From Streptomyces macrolidinus (GTDB lineage: Bacteria > Actinomycetota > Actinomycetes > Streptomycetales > Streptomycetaceae), in the NCBI RefSeq assembly GCF_023887685.1, contig NZ_JAMWMR010000008.1, forward strand, positions 62,001 through 126,000: a stretch of 64,000 nucleotides of DNA, in the 5' to 3' direction. Positions 51,429 to 61,295 of the stretch are shown one piece after another. The notes beneath the pieces were generated by a model that was given only the letters and a program-made list of their open reading frames with translations, ran no database searches and was not told where the DNA came from. Each line of letters starts with the position of its first letter. Position 1 is the stretch's first letter. Both the position numbers and the translations under genes were made by a program.

Positions 51429-52607
51429 TCAGCGAGGCGTGCCGTCGATCCGCAACCGCCGCGGCGGGGCGGCGGCGGGCTCCGGCAGGCGCAGTGACGT
51501 GCGGCCCGGTGTGATGCTGCCGAGCAGCGAGGCGTGCCGGGCTCCGGTGCACGAGGGCACCGTGGCGGGCAGACCCTGCACGGTCAGGAAGCCCAGGACC
51601 GCGAACGCCAGCGCCTCCTTCGCGGTGGAGGGCAGGCCCAGGCTGTCGCTCGGCAGCAGTCGTATGCCGGCCGCCTCCTCGTCGAGCATCCGCATCAGTA
51701 CGGGGTTGCGGGCGCCGCCGCCGGAGACGACGAGTTCGTCGACGCCGTGGGCCCGGCAGGCGTCCGCGACGGTGACCGCGGTGAGCCGGGTCAACGTGGC
51801 CAGTACGTCGTCGGGTTCGAGGACCGGCCGCGCAGCGAGCGCCTCCAACAGATAGGCGAGGTGGAACAGCTCCTTGCCGGTCGTCTTCGGGGCGGGCCGC
51901 CGGTAGTACGGCTCCTCCAGCAGTCGGGCCAGCAGAGCGGGGTCGACCCGGCCGCGGGCGGCACCGCGGCCGTCCTCGTCGTAGGCGCGGGCGCCGTGCG
52001 TGAAGTGCCGTACGGCCGCGTCGATCAACGCGTTGGCGGGCCCGGTGTCGAAGGCGACCGGATCGGTGTCCCGGCTCACCACGGTCACGTTGGCGATGCC
52101 GCCCAGGTTCAGCGCCGCGCTCACGCCCGCCCGGCCGCGCAGCAGCAGCGTGTCGACGATGCTCACCAGGGGCGCGCCCTGCCCGCCCGCTGCGACATCG
52201 CGGCTGCGCAGATCGGAGACGACGGGCAGCCCGGTCGCCTCGGCGATCCAGGCGGGCTGCCCGAGCTGGAGCGTGCCGCGGACCGCGCCGCCCTCGACCC
52301 AGTGATGGACGGTCTGCCCGTGCGAGACCACCAGGTCGGCGCTGCCGGAGCACAGCTCCCCGACGGCGCGCGTGGCCGCCGCGGCGAAGGCCTGGCCGAG
52401 ACCGGTGTCCAGGCGGCAGACGGTCTCGATGGTGGTCGCGGAGGGCGGCAGCACCGCTTCCACGAGCCCGCGCAGCTCCTCGGGGTAGGGGAGGCTGAGG
52501 GCGCCGAGCGGGCGCAGCACCAGGGTGTCGTGCTCCAGGGTCAGCTCGGCCGCCGCGGCCTCGATGGCGTCGTAGGACGTGCCGGACATCAGGCCGATCA
52601 CGCGCAT
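51429..52607 (-). CDS. anmK: Anhydro-N-acetylmuramic acid kinase
   Basis: 392 residues from ATG 52607 behind GGAGACACC. RVIGLMSGTSYDAIEAAAAEL at the N-terminus is the AnmK signature; VVSHGQTVHHW, NLGGIANVTVV, FDTGPANALIDAAV and VVSGGGARNPVLMRML are the ATP- and sugar-binding motifs of the ASKHA fold. It converts 1,6-anhydroMurNAc to MurNAc 6-phosphate in peptidoglycan recycling. Operon with a sodium:solute symporter (17-bp gap) and a BadF-type kinase. No MurQ etherase is in the window, so the next step must be encoded elsewhere. Confidence 0.94.
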   Translation of the reverse strand: MRVIGLMSGTSYDAIEAAAAELTLEHDTLVLRPLGALSLPYPEELRGLVEAVLPPSATTIETVCRLDTGLGQAFAAAATRAVGELCSGSADLVVSHGQTVHHWVEGGAVRGTLQLGQPAWIAEATGLPVVSDLRSRDVAAGGQGAPLVSIVDTLLLRGRAGVSAALNLGGIANVTVVSRDTDPVAFDTGPANALIDAAVRHFTHGARAYDEDGRGAARGRVDPALLARLLEEPYYRRPAPKTTGKELFHLAYLLEALAARPVLEPDDVLATLTRLTAVTVADACRAHGVDELVVSGGGARNPVLMRMLDEEAAGIRLLPSDSLGLPSTAKEALAFAVLGFLTVQGLPATVPSCTGARHASLLGSITPGRTSLRLPEPAAAPPRRLRIDGTPR

Positions 52608-52624
52608 GGTGTCTCCGTAGGTTG

Positions 52625-54184
52625 TCAGGCGGCCGGGGAGCCCGAGGCCGTCGCCGTGTCGGTCCGGTCGGGCCCGGACGGGGCGGCGGGAACCGGCGGC
52701 TGGTGGAAGAGGCTCAGCACACCGCCCACGACCAGGGTGAGGACGACCCCGATCGGCACCAGCCACTGCGCCGCGATCGCGGCGGGCACGGTCGCACCCG
52801 CCACCGTGGTGTCGATCTTGACGACGCGCACGATGTACGTCATCACCGCGAGCGTCACCACGAAGGCCACCAGGGAGTCGACCTCATTGGCCCGCTTGAC
52901 CAGACGGCCCAGCAGGAACGCGCCGAGCAGGGCCCCGTAGGTGTACCCGGCGATGGCGAGGCCCGTGAGGTAGACATTGCCGGTGCTGGTACTGAAGGCA
53001 CAAGCGAAGACCGCCATCAGCACGGCCCACACCAGCGTCATCACCCGCGCCAGCTTCAGCATCGTCTCCTCGGAGGGCGTACGGCGGAAGAAGCTGCGGA
53101 TCAGGTCCGACACGGTGGAGTTGGACATCGAGTTGAGCGCCGAGGACAGCGAGCCCATGGCCGCGCCCAGGATGCCGGCCACCAGCAGTCCCGAGACGCC
53201 CACGGGGAGGCTGTGCAGGATGAAGTGCGGATAGAGGTCGTCCGAGCTCTTCAGCCCGAGGTCGGTGAAGGACCGGCCGTTGTTGTAGGACCACAGCAGG
53301 GCACCGACGAGGGAGAACGCCGCGAACTGCACGGTGATGAAGATGCCCGAGCCGATCATCGCCTTCTGGCTGTCGCGCAGATCGCGGGTGGACAGGATGC
53401 GCTGGACGATGAGCTGGTCCGAACCATGGCTGGCCATGGCGAAGACGGCACCGCCGAGGATCGCGGTGGGCAGCGCGAAGGTGCTGGTCAGGATGTGGCT
53501 GAAGGAGAAGTCGGTGTCGAACACCCGGAAGTGCCCGCTGTTCAGCGCGTCACTGAAGCCGCTCGTGCCGACATGGCCGGAGAGCACCGCGATCGCCAGG
53601 ACCGCGCCGCCGAGGTAGAGCAGCATCTGGATGGCGTCGGTCCAGATGACCGCCTTGATGCCGCCGAGGTAGGTGTAGACGACGGTGATGGCGGTGAGGA
53701 CGACGATGATGGTCCGATAGCCGGTGTCGACGCCCAGCTCGTCCAGGAGCAGCTTGATCGGGATGGCGGAGGCGAACAGCCGTACGCCCTCGGCCAGCAG
53801 CCGGGTGATCACGAACGTGATCGAGGCCAACCCCTGCAGCCGCAGCCCGAAGCGGTCCCCGAGATAGGCGTAGGCGCTGACGAACCCGCCCCGCTTGTAC
53901 AGCGGGATGAGGACGGTCGCGACGACCACGCGTCCGATCACATAGCCCAGCGCGAGTTCCACGTTGCCGAAGGCCTGGCCGCCGTACGCGCCGCCGGGGA
54001 CGCTGATCACGGTGAGGACGCTGGTCTCCGTGGCCACGACCGAGAAGCACACCGTCCACCAAGGCATCTTGCCCTCGCCGACGAAGTACTCCGTGGCGGA
54101 TCGCTGTCGCCCGGACATCCGCAGTCCGATCCAGGCGATGGCGACCAGATAGACGATGATCACGACGAGGTCGAGGTGGCGCAC
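52625..54184 (-). CDS. Sodium:solute symporter (SSS family)
   Basis: 519 residues with about 13 membrane helices. Helix 1 and 2 region DLVVIIVYLVAIAWIGLRMSG then SATEYFVGEGKMPWWTVCFSVVATETS is typical of SSS members such as sialic-acid and sugar symporters; SMSNSTVSDLI marks helix 8 with the Na2 site. The position between anmK and a sugar kinase suggests import of an amino sugar, MurNAc or GlcNAc type, from wall turnover. Substrate is inference from context. Confidence 0.9.
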   Translation of the reverse strand: MRHLDLVVIIVYLVAIAWIGLRMSGRQRSATEYFVGEGKMPWWTVCFSVVATETSVLTVISVPGGAYGGQAFGNVELALGYVIGRVVVATVLIPLYKRGGFVSAYAYLGDRFGLRLQGLASITFVITRLLAEGVRLFASAIPIKLLLDELGVDTGYRTIIVVLTAITVVYTYLGGIKAVIWTDAIQMLLYLGGAVLAIAVLSGHVGTSGFSDALNSGHFRVFDTDFSFSHILTSTFALPTAILGGAVFAMASHGSDQLIVQRILSTRDLRDSQKAMIGSGIFITVQFAAFSLVGALLWSYNNGRSFTDLGLKSSDDLYPHFILHSLPVGVSGLLVAGILGAAMGSLSSALNSMSNSTVSDLIRSFFRRTPSEETMLKLARVMTLVWAVLMAVFACAFSTSTGNVYLTGLAIAGYTYGALLGAFLLGRLVKRANEVDSLVAFVVTLAVMTYIVRVVKIDTTVAGATVPAAIAAQWLVPIGVVLTLVVGGVLSLFHQPPVPAAPSGPDRTDTATASGSPAA

Positions 54185-54233
54185 GGGCTTGCTCCTGTGG
54201 GAAGGGCGGGGGAGGAGAGGGAGTTACGAGGGG

Positions 54234-55190
54234 TCAGACCCGTTCGCGGTGGCGCAGGCGCGTGACGAACGGTTCGTGCGGGCCGCTGCGGCGCAGGGCC
54301 AGCAGCCGGGCCCCGTCGAGCGGATCGCCCAGGGGCGGGCGCAGTTCCAGGACGTGCGCGGACGCGGTGAGGGCCGCCGTGAGCGGATCCAGCAGCGGCG
54401 CGCCGAGGTGGGTCAGGCCGCCCGTGACGGCAACCGGGACCGGGTCGTCGCCGATCCGGCGGGCGGCGGCGGACACCGCGTCGGCCAGCGCGCCGGCGGC
54501 GTCTCGCAGGATGCGCACGGCCGCCCGGTCCTCACGGGCCGCGGCTCGCGCGACCGCCGGGGCGAAGGCGGCGGCGGACCGGGCGGGGTTGCCGTCCCGC
54601 GACACGGTGGCGGGCAGGCGTTCCAGCGCGCCGTACTGCTCGATCGCGGCGGTACGCAGCGCGGTCTCGGCGCCCCGGCCGTCCTGGGCGCGCAGCGCCG
54701 CGCGCAGCCCCGCGAGGCCGATCCAGGCGCCGCCGCCCTCGTCGCCCAGCCAGGGCCCCCAGCCGTCGACGAGCGCGAACGCGCCCTCGGCCGCGGCGAC
54801 GGTCACCGCGCCGGTCCCGATGGCGAGGACCACCCCCGCCTCACCGCCCAGCGCCCCGGCGTGCGCGGTCACCGCGTCGCTGGTGACGGCGGCCTCGTCG
54901 GTGGGCATCGTGGCCAGCAGCCGCTGGGCCAGCGCGCGGGCGGCGTCCGGCGCGGCGGCGGACCCGGCGGCCCCCACGCAGACGGTGCGCAACCGCTCGA
55001 CGGCCGCGTCCTTGAGCGCCGCCTCCGCGGCACTCCGTACCGCCGTCTCCGCCGCGATGACCCCTCCGGACGAGGCCAGGCCCGGCGCTCCCGGCACCTC
55101 GTGCACGGACAGGGGCGCGGCGCCGTCCTCGGTCCAGACCGCCGCACGGCACCCGGTCTTGCCAAGATCCACAGCGAGCACAGCAGTCAT
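54234..55190 (-). CDS. N-acetylglucosamine-kinase-like ATPase (BadF/BcrA family)
   Basis: 318 residues. VLAVDLGKTGCRAAVW is the phosphate-1 motif; AIGTGAVTVA, WGPWLGDEGGGAWIGLAGLRAAL and VAVTGGLTHLG are the family's phosphate-2, GlcNAc-kinase-like and adenosine motifs. Members phosphorylate GlcNAc or a related hexosamine with ATP. Alone it cannot be told apart from other BadF kinases, but adjacent anmK, symporter and divergent MurR/RpiR regulator support amino-sugar recycling. The C-terminus is Arg/His-rich (RLRHRERV). Confidence 0.87.
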   Translation of the reverse strand: MTAVLAVDLGKTGCRAAVWTEDGAAPLSVHEVPGAPGLASSGGVIAAETAVRSAAEAALKDAAVERLRTVCVGAAGSAAAPDAARALAQRLLATMPTDEAAVTSDAVTAHAGALGGEAGVVLAIGTGAVTVAAAEGAFALVDGWGPWLGDEGGGAWIGLAGLRAALRAQDGRGAETALRTAAIEQYGALERLPATVSRDGNPARSAAAFAPAVARAAAREDRAAVRILRDAAGALADAVSAAARRIGDDPVPVAVTGGLTHLGAPLLDPLTAALTASAHVLELRPPLGDPLDGARLLALRRSGPHEPFVTRLRHRERV

Positions 55191-55425
55191 GGGGACGCTC
55201 TCTTCTCATGGAGGTGGAAGCGGAAGCGGAAGCAAGCGGTACATGCGTGTTCGGCGTTCGGGGCGGGCGTTGCGTGTTCGGCGTTCGGGCGTGGTGCCGA
55301 GTATCAGAAGAGCGAGCGCGGCATGTCAATAAGTAACCACCCGGCTTTGCATCTCGTTAATTTTTGACGACCCGCCGCCCCCGCTGCCTACACTTCATCC
55401 GTCCCGTACGGCCCTGGAGGAGCGC
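55191..55425. promoter_or_regulatory. Divergent control region of the amino-sugar locus
   Basis: Direct repeats TGCGTGTTCGGCGTTCGGG at 55244-55262 and 55271-55289 (27-bp spacing) and a GGAAGC triplication at 55217-55234. Near 55325-55370 an AT-rich stretch (AATAAGTAACC, TTAATTTTTGACG) probably carries promoter and MurR/RpiR sites. No coding gene is seen. Confidence 0.45.
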
Positions 55426-56376
55426 ATGGCCCCCACGACGGCATCCCCCGCCGACCCGGCAGAGCCGGTCCGCGAGTCGCCCCCGGTCGACCTTCTGGCG
55501 AGCATCCGCGGCGCCCTGCCGCATCTCGCCCCGGCCGAGCAGCGCGTGGCCGAGGCGGTGCTCGCCGATCCCGCGCAGGCCGCCGAGTTCTCCATCAGCG
55601 CCCTGGCGGGCCGCGCCCGGACCTCGGTCACCACGGTCATGCGGTTCTGCCGGGCCGTCGGGCTGGCCAACTACCCGCAGTTGCGGCTGGCGTTGGCCGG
55701 TGCCGCCGCCCGCGAGGACGCGCTGCGCGGTGAACGGGCCTGGACCAGTGGGGACATCAGTGCCACCGACTCGCTCCAGCAGGTGGTCGAGAAGATCATC
55801 TACAGCGAGGCGCGCTCCTTGGAGGAGACCGGCGCCCGGCTCGATGTGGACATGCTGGAGCGAGCGGTCGACGCGGTGGCCGCCGCCCGGCGGATCGACA
55901 TCTTCGGTGTGGGCGCGAGCGGGGTCGTCGGCCAGGATCTGCACCAGAAGCTGCACCGGATAGGCCGGATGGCGTTCGTCTGGACCGATGTCCACGCCGC
56001 GCTCACCGCCTCCGCGCTGCTCGGTCCCGCCGATGTCGCCATCGGGATCTCCCACTCCGGCACCACCAGCGACACCATCGCACCGCTGCAGGCCGCGGCC
56101 GGGCGCGGTGCGACGACCATCGCCCTCACGAACTTCGCGCGCTCGCCGATCGCCGAGAGCGCCGACCTGCTGCTGACCACCTACGCCCTCGAAGCCCCCT
56201 ACCGGGTCGGTGCCACCGCCAGCCGCATCGCCCAACTGGCGCTCGTGGACTGCCTGTTCGTCGCCGTGGCCCAGCGTTCCTACGACGACTCGACCGAGGC
56301 GCTCAGCGGGACCTGGGGTGCGATCCACGACAGCGGCACGCGCCGACTGCCCCCGGCGCCACCGACCGGCTCCTGA
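55426..56376 (+). CDS. MurR/RpiR-family regulator with SIS domain
   Basis: 316 residues. N-terminal HTH_6: LAPAEQRVAEAVLADPAQAAEFSISALAGRARTSVTTVMRFCRAVGL (about 35-80). C-terminal SIS domain (about 145-280) with IDIFGVGASGVVGQDLHQKLHRIG and GISHSGTTSDTI, which bind a phosphosugar such as MurNAc 6-phosphate in E. coli MurR. Divergent to the anmK operon, it is the likely repressor. GGAGG/GAGCGC precedes the ATG. Confidence 0.92.
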   Translation: MAPTTASPADPAEPVRESPPVDLLASIRGALPHLAPAEQRVAEAVLADPAQAAEFSISALAGRARTSVTTVMRFCRAVGLANYPQLRLALAGAAAREDALRGERAWTSGDISATDSLQQVVEKIIYSEARSLEETGARLDVDMLERAVDAVAAARRIDIFGVGASGVVGQDLHQKLHRIGRMAFVWTDVHAALTASALLGPADVAIGISHSGTTSDTIAPLQAAAGRGATTIALTNFARSPIAESADLLLTTYALEAPYRVGATASRIAQLALVDCLFVAVAQRSYDDSTEALSGTWGAIHDSGTRRLPPAPPTGS

Positions 56377-56522
56377 CCGCCGGACGCCCGAGGCTCCTGA
56401 CCACCCCCCGCCCCCGTGGCCGTGGCCCGAACCCCGCCCGGGTGATATGAGATGGTTTGACGACCCGCGGCGGGCTAAGCGCTTGCTCGCCGGGGTATTG
56501 TCCGCACTGCAACACGTTCTTA

Positions 56523-56535
56523 ACATCACTGATGT
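56523..56535. promoter_or_regulatory. Operator-like palindrome upstream of the beta-oxidation operon
   Basis: ACATCA-C-TGATGT is a perfect 6-bp-arm palindrome 32 bp before the CoA-transferase start. A direct repeat TGTCACA (56534, 56547) overlaps it. Candidate binding sites for a fatty-acid or ligand-responsive repressor, possibly the MerR protein at 61296. Confidence 0.55.
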
Positions 56536-56567
56536 CACATCGGTTGTGTCACAGAGCTGGGGGCTTG

Positions 56568-57728
56568 ATGGCAGTGGCAGGGACGCCTGGGCACGGCCCG
56601 CTCGCGGGTGTGCGTGTCGTCGAGCTGGCGGGCATCGGACCCGGCCCGTTCGCCGGGATGCTGCTGGCCGATCTCGGCGCCGACGTGGTGCGCGTCGACC
56701 GGCCGGGCGGCCCGGGGCTCGGGGTCGCCCCCGAGTACGACATCACCAATCGCAACAAGCGCTCGGTGGTGGTCGACCTGAAGTCCGAGGACGGCCCCGC
56801 CCGCGTCCTGGACCTGGTCGAACGCGCCGACATCCTCATCGAGGGCTACCGTCCGGGCGTCGCCGAACGCCTCGGCATCGGCCCCGAGACCTGCCACGCC
56901 CGCAACCCCCGCCTCGTCTACGGCCGGATGACCGGCTGGGGCCAGGACGGCCCCCTCGCCCCGCGCGCCGGACACGACATCGCGTACATCGCGCTCACCG
57001 GCACGCTCGGCATGATCGGCGACCCCGACGCGCCGCCCACCGTTCCCGTGAACCTCCTCGGCGACTACGCGGGCGGCGCGCTCTACCTCGTCGTCGGCGC
57101 CCTCGCCGCCCTCCACCACGCGCGCGCGACGGGCGCCGGGCAGGTCGTGGACGCGGCCATCGTCGACGGCACCGCCCATCTGACCTCGATGATCCACGGC
57201 ATGCTCGCCGCCGGGGGCTGGCAGGACCGCCGGGGCGCCAACCTCCTCGACGGCGGCTGCCCCTTCTACGGCACCTACGAGACGGCCGACGGCGGCGCCA
57301 TGGCGGTGGGCGCCCTGGAACCGCAGTTCTACGCGGAGTTCGTGAAGCTGCTCGGCCTCGGGGACCGGATCCCGGCCCGCGAGGACGCCGCCCGCTGGGG
57401 CGAGTTGCGGCAGGCGATCGCGGCCCGCTTCAGAACCCGTACGCGCGACGAGTGGACCCGGCTCTTCGACGGCTCCGACGCGTGCGTGGCCCCTGTCCTC
57501 TCGCTCCGCGAGGCCCCGGCCCACCCCCACCTCGCCGCCCGCGGCACCTTCACCGACCACGAGGGCATCACCCAACCGGCGCCCGCGCCCCGCTTCTCGG
57601 TCACCCCCACCTCGGTCCGTGGCGGCCCGGCCCGGCCGGGCGCCGCCACCGTGGACGTGGCGCGTGACTGGGACGTCCCCCGCCTCCTCCAGAACGACGC
57701 CCCCAGGCTCCTCCAGGACGGCGACTGA
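56568..57728 (+). CDS. CaiB/BaiF-type acyl-CoA transferase or racemase
   Basis: 386 residues. [37 protein letters not shown] at the N-terminus and the catalytic Asp D166 in [13 protein letters not shown] mark type III CoA-transferases; the internal helix-rich [19 protein letters not shown] is closest to alpha-methylacyl-CoA racemases. GGGGG lies five bases before the ATG at 56568; extra frame upstream is not family-like. First gene of a beta-oxidation operon; 49 bp before the thiolase. Confidence 0.9.
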   Translation: MAVAGTPGHGPLAGVRVVELAGIGPGPFAGMLLADLGADVVRVDRPGGPGLGVAPEYDITNRNKRSVVVDLKSEDGPARVLDLVERADILIEGYRPGVAERLGIGPETCHARNPRLVYGRMTGWGQDGPLAPRAGHDIAYIALTGTLGMIGDPDAPPTVPVNLLGDYAGGALYLVVGALAALHHARATGAGQVVDAAIVDGTAHLTSMIHGMLAAGGWQDRRGANLLDGGCPFYGTYETADGGAMAVGALEPQFYAEFVKLLGLGDRIPAREDAARWGELRQAIAARFRTRTRDEWTRLFDGSDACVAPVLSLREAPAHPHLAARGTFTDHEGITQPAPAPRFSVTPTSVRGGPARPGAATVDVARDWDVPRLLQNDAPRLLQDGD

Positions 57729-57777
57729 AGATCACCCGCCGTTCCCGCTCGGCCGACCCTCCTCGAAAGGCTTACCA

Positions 57778-58992
57778 GTGAGCACCGAAGCGTACGTGTA
57801 CGACGCGATCCGCACCCCGCGCGGGCGCGGCAAGGCCAATGGCGCCCTGCACGGCACCAAGCCCATCGACCTGGTGGTCGGACTCATCCACGAGGTACGG
57901 CGCCGGTTCCCCGACCTCGACCCGGCCGCGATCGACGACATCGTCCTCGGGGTCGTGGGCCCGGTCGGCGACCAGGGCTCCGACATCGCCCGGATCGCCG
58001 CGATCGCCGCCGGACTGCCCGACACGGTCGCCGGGGTCCAGGAGAACCGCTTCTGCGCGTCCGGCCTCGAAGCCGTCAACCTCGCCGCGGCGAAGGTCCG
58101 TTCGGGCTGGGAGGACCTGGTGCTCGCGGGCGGCGTCGAGTCCATGTCGCGCGTCCCGATGGCCTCCGACGGCGGCGCCTGGTTCGCCGACCCGATGACC
58201 AACATCGCCACCAACTTCGTGCCCCAGGGCATCGGCGCCGACCTCATCGCCACCATCGAGGGCTTCTCCCGGCGGGACGTGGACGAGTTCGCGGCGCTGT
58301 CCCAGGAGCGCGCCGCGACCGCCTGGAAGGAAGGCCGCTTCGAGAGGTCCGTGGTGCCCGTGACGGACCGCAGCGGCCTGGTCGTCCTCGACCACGACGA
58401 GCACATGCGGCCCGGCACCACCGCCGACTCGCTCGCGGGGCTCAAGGCGTCGTTCGCGGACATCGGCGACCTGGGCGGCTTCGACGCGGTGGCGCTGCAG
58501 AAGTACCACTGGGTCGAGAAGATCGACCACGTCCACCACGCGGGCAACTCCTCCGGCATCGTGGACGGCGCGTCGCTTGTCGCGATCGGCTCCGAGGCGG
58601 TCGGCGAGCGGTACGGGCTGACGCCGCGCGCCCGGATCGTCTCGGCGGCGGTCTCCGGTTCCGAGCCGACGATCATGCTGACCGGCCCCGCGCCCGCCAC
58701 CCGCAAGGCGCTCGCCAAGGCGGGCCTGACGATGGACGACATCGACCTGGTCGAGATCAACGAGGCGTTCGCCGCTGTCGTGTTGCGGTTCGTGCGGGAG
58801 ATGGGGATCTCGCTGGACAAGGTCAACGTCAACGGCGGCGCCATCGCCCTCGGCCACCCGCTCGGCGCGACCGGCGGGATGATCCTCGGCACCCTGGTGG
58901 ACGAACTGGAGCGCCAGGACAAGCGATACGGGCTGGCCACGCTGTGCGTGGGCGGCGGCATGGGCATCGCCACCATCGTCGAGCGTGTCTGA
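57778..58992 (+). CDS. fadA: Acetyl-CoA acetyltransferase (thiolase, FadA type)
   Basis: 404 residues from GTG 57778 behind GAAAGG. Catalytic C93 ([12 protein letters not shown]), H360 in [13 protein letters not shown] and the C-terminal acid-base Cys in LCVGGGMG form the thiolase triad. Degradative thiolase: shortens 3-ketoacyl-CoA, releasing acetyl-CoA. It is followed after 31 bp by the FadB-type multifunctional enzyme, the normal FadAB partner. The [22 protein letters not shown] start is typical of FadA from streptomycetes. Confidence 0.94.
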   Translation: MSTEAYVYDAIRTPRGRGKANGALHGTKPIDLVVGLIHEVRRRFPDLDPAAIDDIVLGVVGPVGDQGSDIARIAAIAAGLPDTVAGVQENRFCASGLEAVNLAAAKVRSGWEDLVLAGGVESMSRVPMASDGGAWFADPMTNIATNFVPQGIGADLIATIEGFSRRDVDEFAALSQERAATAWKEGRFERSVVPVTDRSGLVVLDHDEHMRPGTTADSLAGLKASFADIGDLGGFDAVALQKYHWVEKIDHVHHAGNSSGIVDGASLVAIGSEAVGERYGLTPRARIVSAAVSGSEPTIMLTGPAPATRKALAKAGLTMDDIDLVEINEAFAAVVLRFVREMGISLDKVNVNGGAIALGHPLGATGGMILGTLVDELERQDKRYGLATLCVGGGMGIATIVERV

Positions 58993-59023
58993 CCTTCCCC
59001 GACGGACCTACGGAGCACCCCTG

Positions 59024-61204
59024 ATGACACTTCAGTCCACCACCATCCGCTGGGAGCGGGACGACACCGGCATCGTCACCCTCGTCCTCGACGATCCGAA
59101 CCAGTCCGCGAACACCATGAACCAGGCGTTCAAGGAGTCGATCGCGGCGATCGCCGAGCGCGCCGAGGCCGAGAAGGACTCCATCCGCGGCATCGTCTAC
59201 ACCTCCGCGAAGAAGACCTTCTTCGCCGGCGGCGACCTCAAGGACATGATGAAGGTCGGCCCCGAGGAGGCCCAGCAGGTCTTCGAGACCGGTATGGCGA
59301 TCAAGCACGCGCTGCGCCGTATCGAGACCCTCGGCAAGCCGGTCGTCGCCGCCCTCAACGGCGCGGCCCTGGGCGGCGGTTACGAGATCGCCCTCGCCTC
59401 CCACCACCGCATCGCCCTCGACGCCCCCGGCTCCAAGATCGGCCTGCCCGAGGTCACCCTCGGCCTGCTTCCGGCGGGCGGCGGCGTCACCCGTACCGTC
59501 CGGCTGATGGGCATCGCCGACGCCCTGCTGAAGGTGCTGCTCCAGGGCACCCAGTACGCGCCCCGGCGCGCCCTGGACAACGGCCTGGTCGATGAACTGG
59601 CCGCCACCCGCGAGGAGATGCTCGCCAAGGCGCGCGCCTTCATCGACGCCAACCCCGAGTCCCAGCAGCCCTGGGACAAGCCGGGCTACCGCATCCCGGG
59701 CGGTACGCCGTCCAACCCGAAGTTCGCCGCCAACCTCCCCGCCTTCCCGGCCAACTTGAGGAAGCAGTTGAACGGCGCCCCCTACCCGGCCCCGCGCAAC
59801 ATCCTCGCGGCGGCCGTCGAGGGCTCCCAGGTCGACTTCGAGACCGCCCAGACCATCGAGGCGCGCTACTTCACCGAGTTGGTGACCGGGCAGACCGCGA
59901 AGAACATGATCCAGGCGTTCTTCTTCGACCTCCAGGCCGTCAACTCCGGCGCCAACCGGCCGCAGGGCATCGAGCCCCGTACGGTCCGCAAGGTGGCGGT
60001 CCTCGGCGCCGGGATGATGGGCGCGGGCATCGCCTACTCGTGCGCCCGCGCGGGCATCGAGGTCATGCTCAAGGACGTCTCCCCGGAGGCGGCGGCCCAG
60101 GGCAAGGCCTACTCCGAGAAGCTGTGCGCCAAGGCGGTCGCCAAGGGGCGTACGACGCAGGAGAAGGCGGACGCGCTGCTCGCCCGGATCACCCCCACCG
60201 CCGAGGCCGCCGACCTCGCGGGCTGTGACGCGGTCATCGAAGCCGTCTTCGAGGACCCGGCGCTCAAGCACAAGGTGTTCCAGGAGATCGAGCACATCGT
60301 CGAGCCCGACGCGCTGCTGTGCTCCAACACCTCGACCCTGCCGATCACGGCGCTCGCCGAAGGCGTGGAACGGCAGAGCGACTTCATCGGGCTGCACTTC
60401 TTCTCGCCCGTCGACAAGATGCCGCTGGTCGAGATCATCAAGGGCGAGCGGACCGGCGAGGAGGCGCTGGCGCGCGCCTTCGACCTGGTGCGGCAGATCA
60501 ACAAGACGCCGATCGTGGTCAACGACTCGCGCGGCTTCTTCACCTCCCGTGTCATCGGCCACTTCATCAACGAGGGTGTCGCGATGGTCGGCGAGGGCAT
60601 CGAGCCCGCCTCCGTCGAGCAGGCGGCGGCGCAGGCGGGCTACCCCGCCAAGGTGCTGTCCCTGATGGACGACCTGACGCTCACCCTGCCCCGCAAGATC
60701 CGCAACGAGACGAAGCGGGCGGTCGAGGAGGCGGGCGGCACCTGGACGGCGCACCCGGCGGAGGCCGTCATCGACCGTATGGTCGACGAGTTCGGGCGCC
60801 CCGGCCGCAGCGGTGGCGCCGGGTTCTACGAGTACGGCGAGGACGGCAAGCGCGGCCTGCTGTGGCCGGGCCTGCGCGAGCACTTCACCGAGCCGGGCCA
60901 CGAGATCCCCTTCGAGGACATGCAGGAACGCATGCTGTTCTCCGAGGCGCTGGACACCGTCCGGCTGCTGGAGGAGGGCGTGCTGACGTCCGTCGCCGAC
61001 GCCAACATCGGCTCGATCTTCGGCATCGGCTTCCCCGGCTGGACCGGCGGCGTGCTGCAGTACATCAACGGGTACGAGGGCGGTCTCGCGGGCTTCGTGG
61101 CCCGTGCGCGGGAGCTGGCCGAGCGCTACGGCGAGCGGTTCACGCCGCCCGCGCTGCTGGTGGAGAAGGCGGAGCGGGGGGAGCGCTTCACCGACGCGCG
61201 CTGA
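59024..61204 (+). CDS. fadB: FadB-type multifunctional beta-oxidation enzyme
   Basis: 726 residues from ATG 59024 behind ACGGAG. Enoyl-CoA hydratase part: AALNGAALGGGYEIALASHHRIA (about 108-130) with the family oxyanion hole and a FAGGDLKDM turn. 3-hydroxyacyl-CoA dehydrogenase part: VAVLGAGMMGAGIAYSCARAG (about 324) for NAD, then DFIGLHFFSPVDKMPLVEII with the catalytic His and a C-terminal helical domain. It hydrates and oxidises enoyl-CoA to 3-ketoacyl-CoA for the adjacent thiolase. A hairpin follows. Confidence 0.94.
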   Translation: MTLQSTTIRWERDDTGIVTLVLDDPNQSANTMNQAFKESIAAIAERAEAEKDSIRGIVYTSAKKTFFAGGDLKDMMKVGPEEAQQVFETGMAIKHALRRIETLGKPVVAALNGAALGGGYEIALASHHRIALDAPGSKIGLPEVTLGLLPAGGGVTRTVRLMGIADALLKVLLQGTQYAPRRALDNGLVDELAATREEMLAKARAFIDANPESQQPWDKPGYRIPGGTPSNPKFAANLPAFPANLRKQLNGAPYPAPRNILAAAVEGSQVDFETAQTIEARYFTELVTGQTAKNMIQAFFFDLQAVNSGANRPQGIEPRTVRKVAVLGAGMMGAGIAYSCARAGIEVMLKDVSPEAAAQGKAYSEKLCAKAVAKGRTTQEKADALLARITPTAEAADLAGCDAVIEAVFEDPALKHKVFQEIEHIVEPDALLCSNTSTLPITALAEGVERQSDFIGLHFFSPVDKMPLVEIIKGERTGEEALARAFDLVRQINKTPIVVNDSRGFFTSRVIGHFINEGVAMVGEGIEPASVEQAAAQAGYPAKVLSLMDDLTLTLPRKIRNETKRAVEEAGGTWTAHPAEAVIDRMVDEFGRPGRSGGAGFYEYGEDGKRGLLWPGLREHFTEPGHEIPFEDMQERMLFSEALDTVRLLEEGVLTSVADANIGSIFGIGFPGWTGGVLQYINGYEGGLAGFVARARELAERYGERFTPPALLVEKAERGERFTDAR

Positions 61205-61253
61205 CCTCGGTTCGCCGCGCCGGTTCGCGACTCGGACCGCGTATCGGTTCGCA

Positions 61254-61288
61254 GGTGCCCGCGGAGGCTTCCGGTCTCCGCGGGCACC
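61254..61288. terminator. Bidirectional terminator between fadB and merR
   Basis: GGTGCCCGCGGAG (61254-61266) pairs perfectly with CTCCGCGGGCACC (61276-61288): 13-bp stem, 9-base loop, between convergent stops at 61204 and 61296. Confidence 0.85.
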
Positions 61289-61295
61289 CGCGTGC

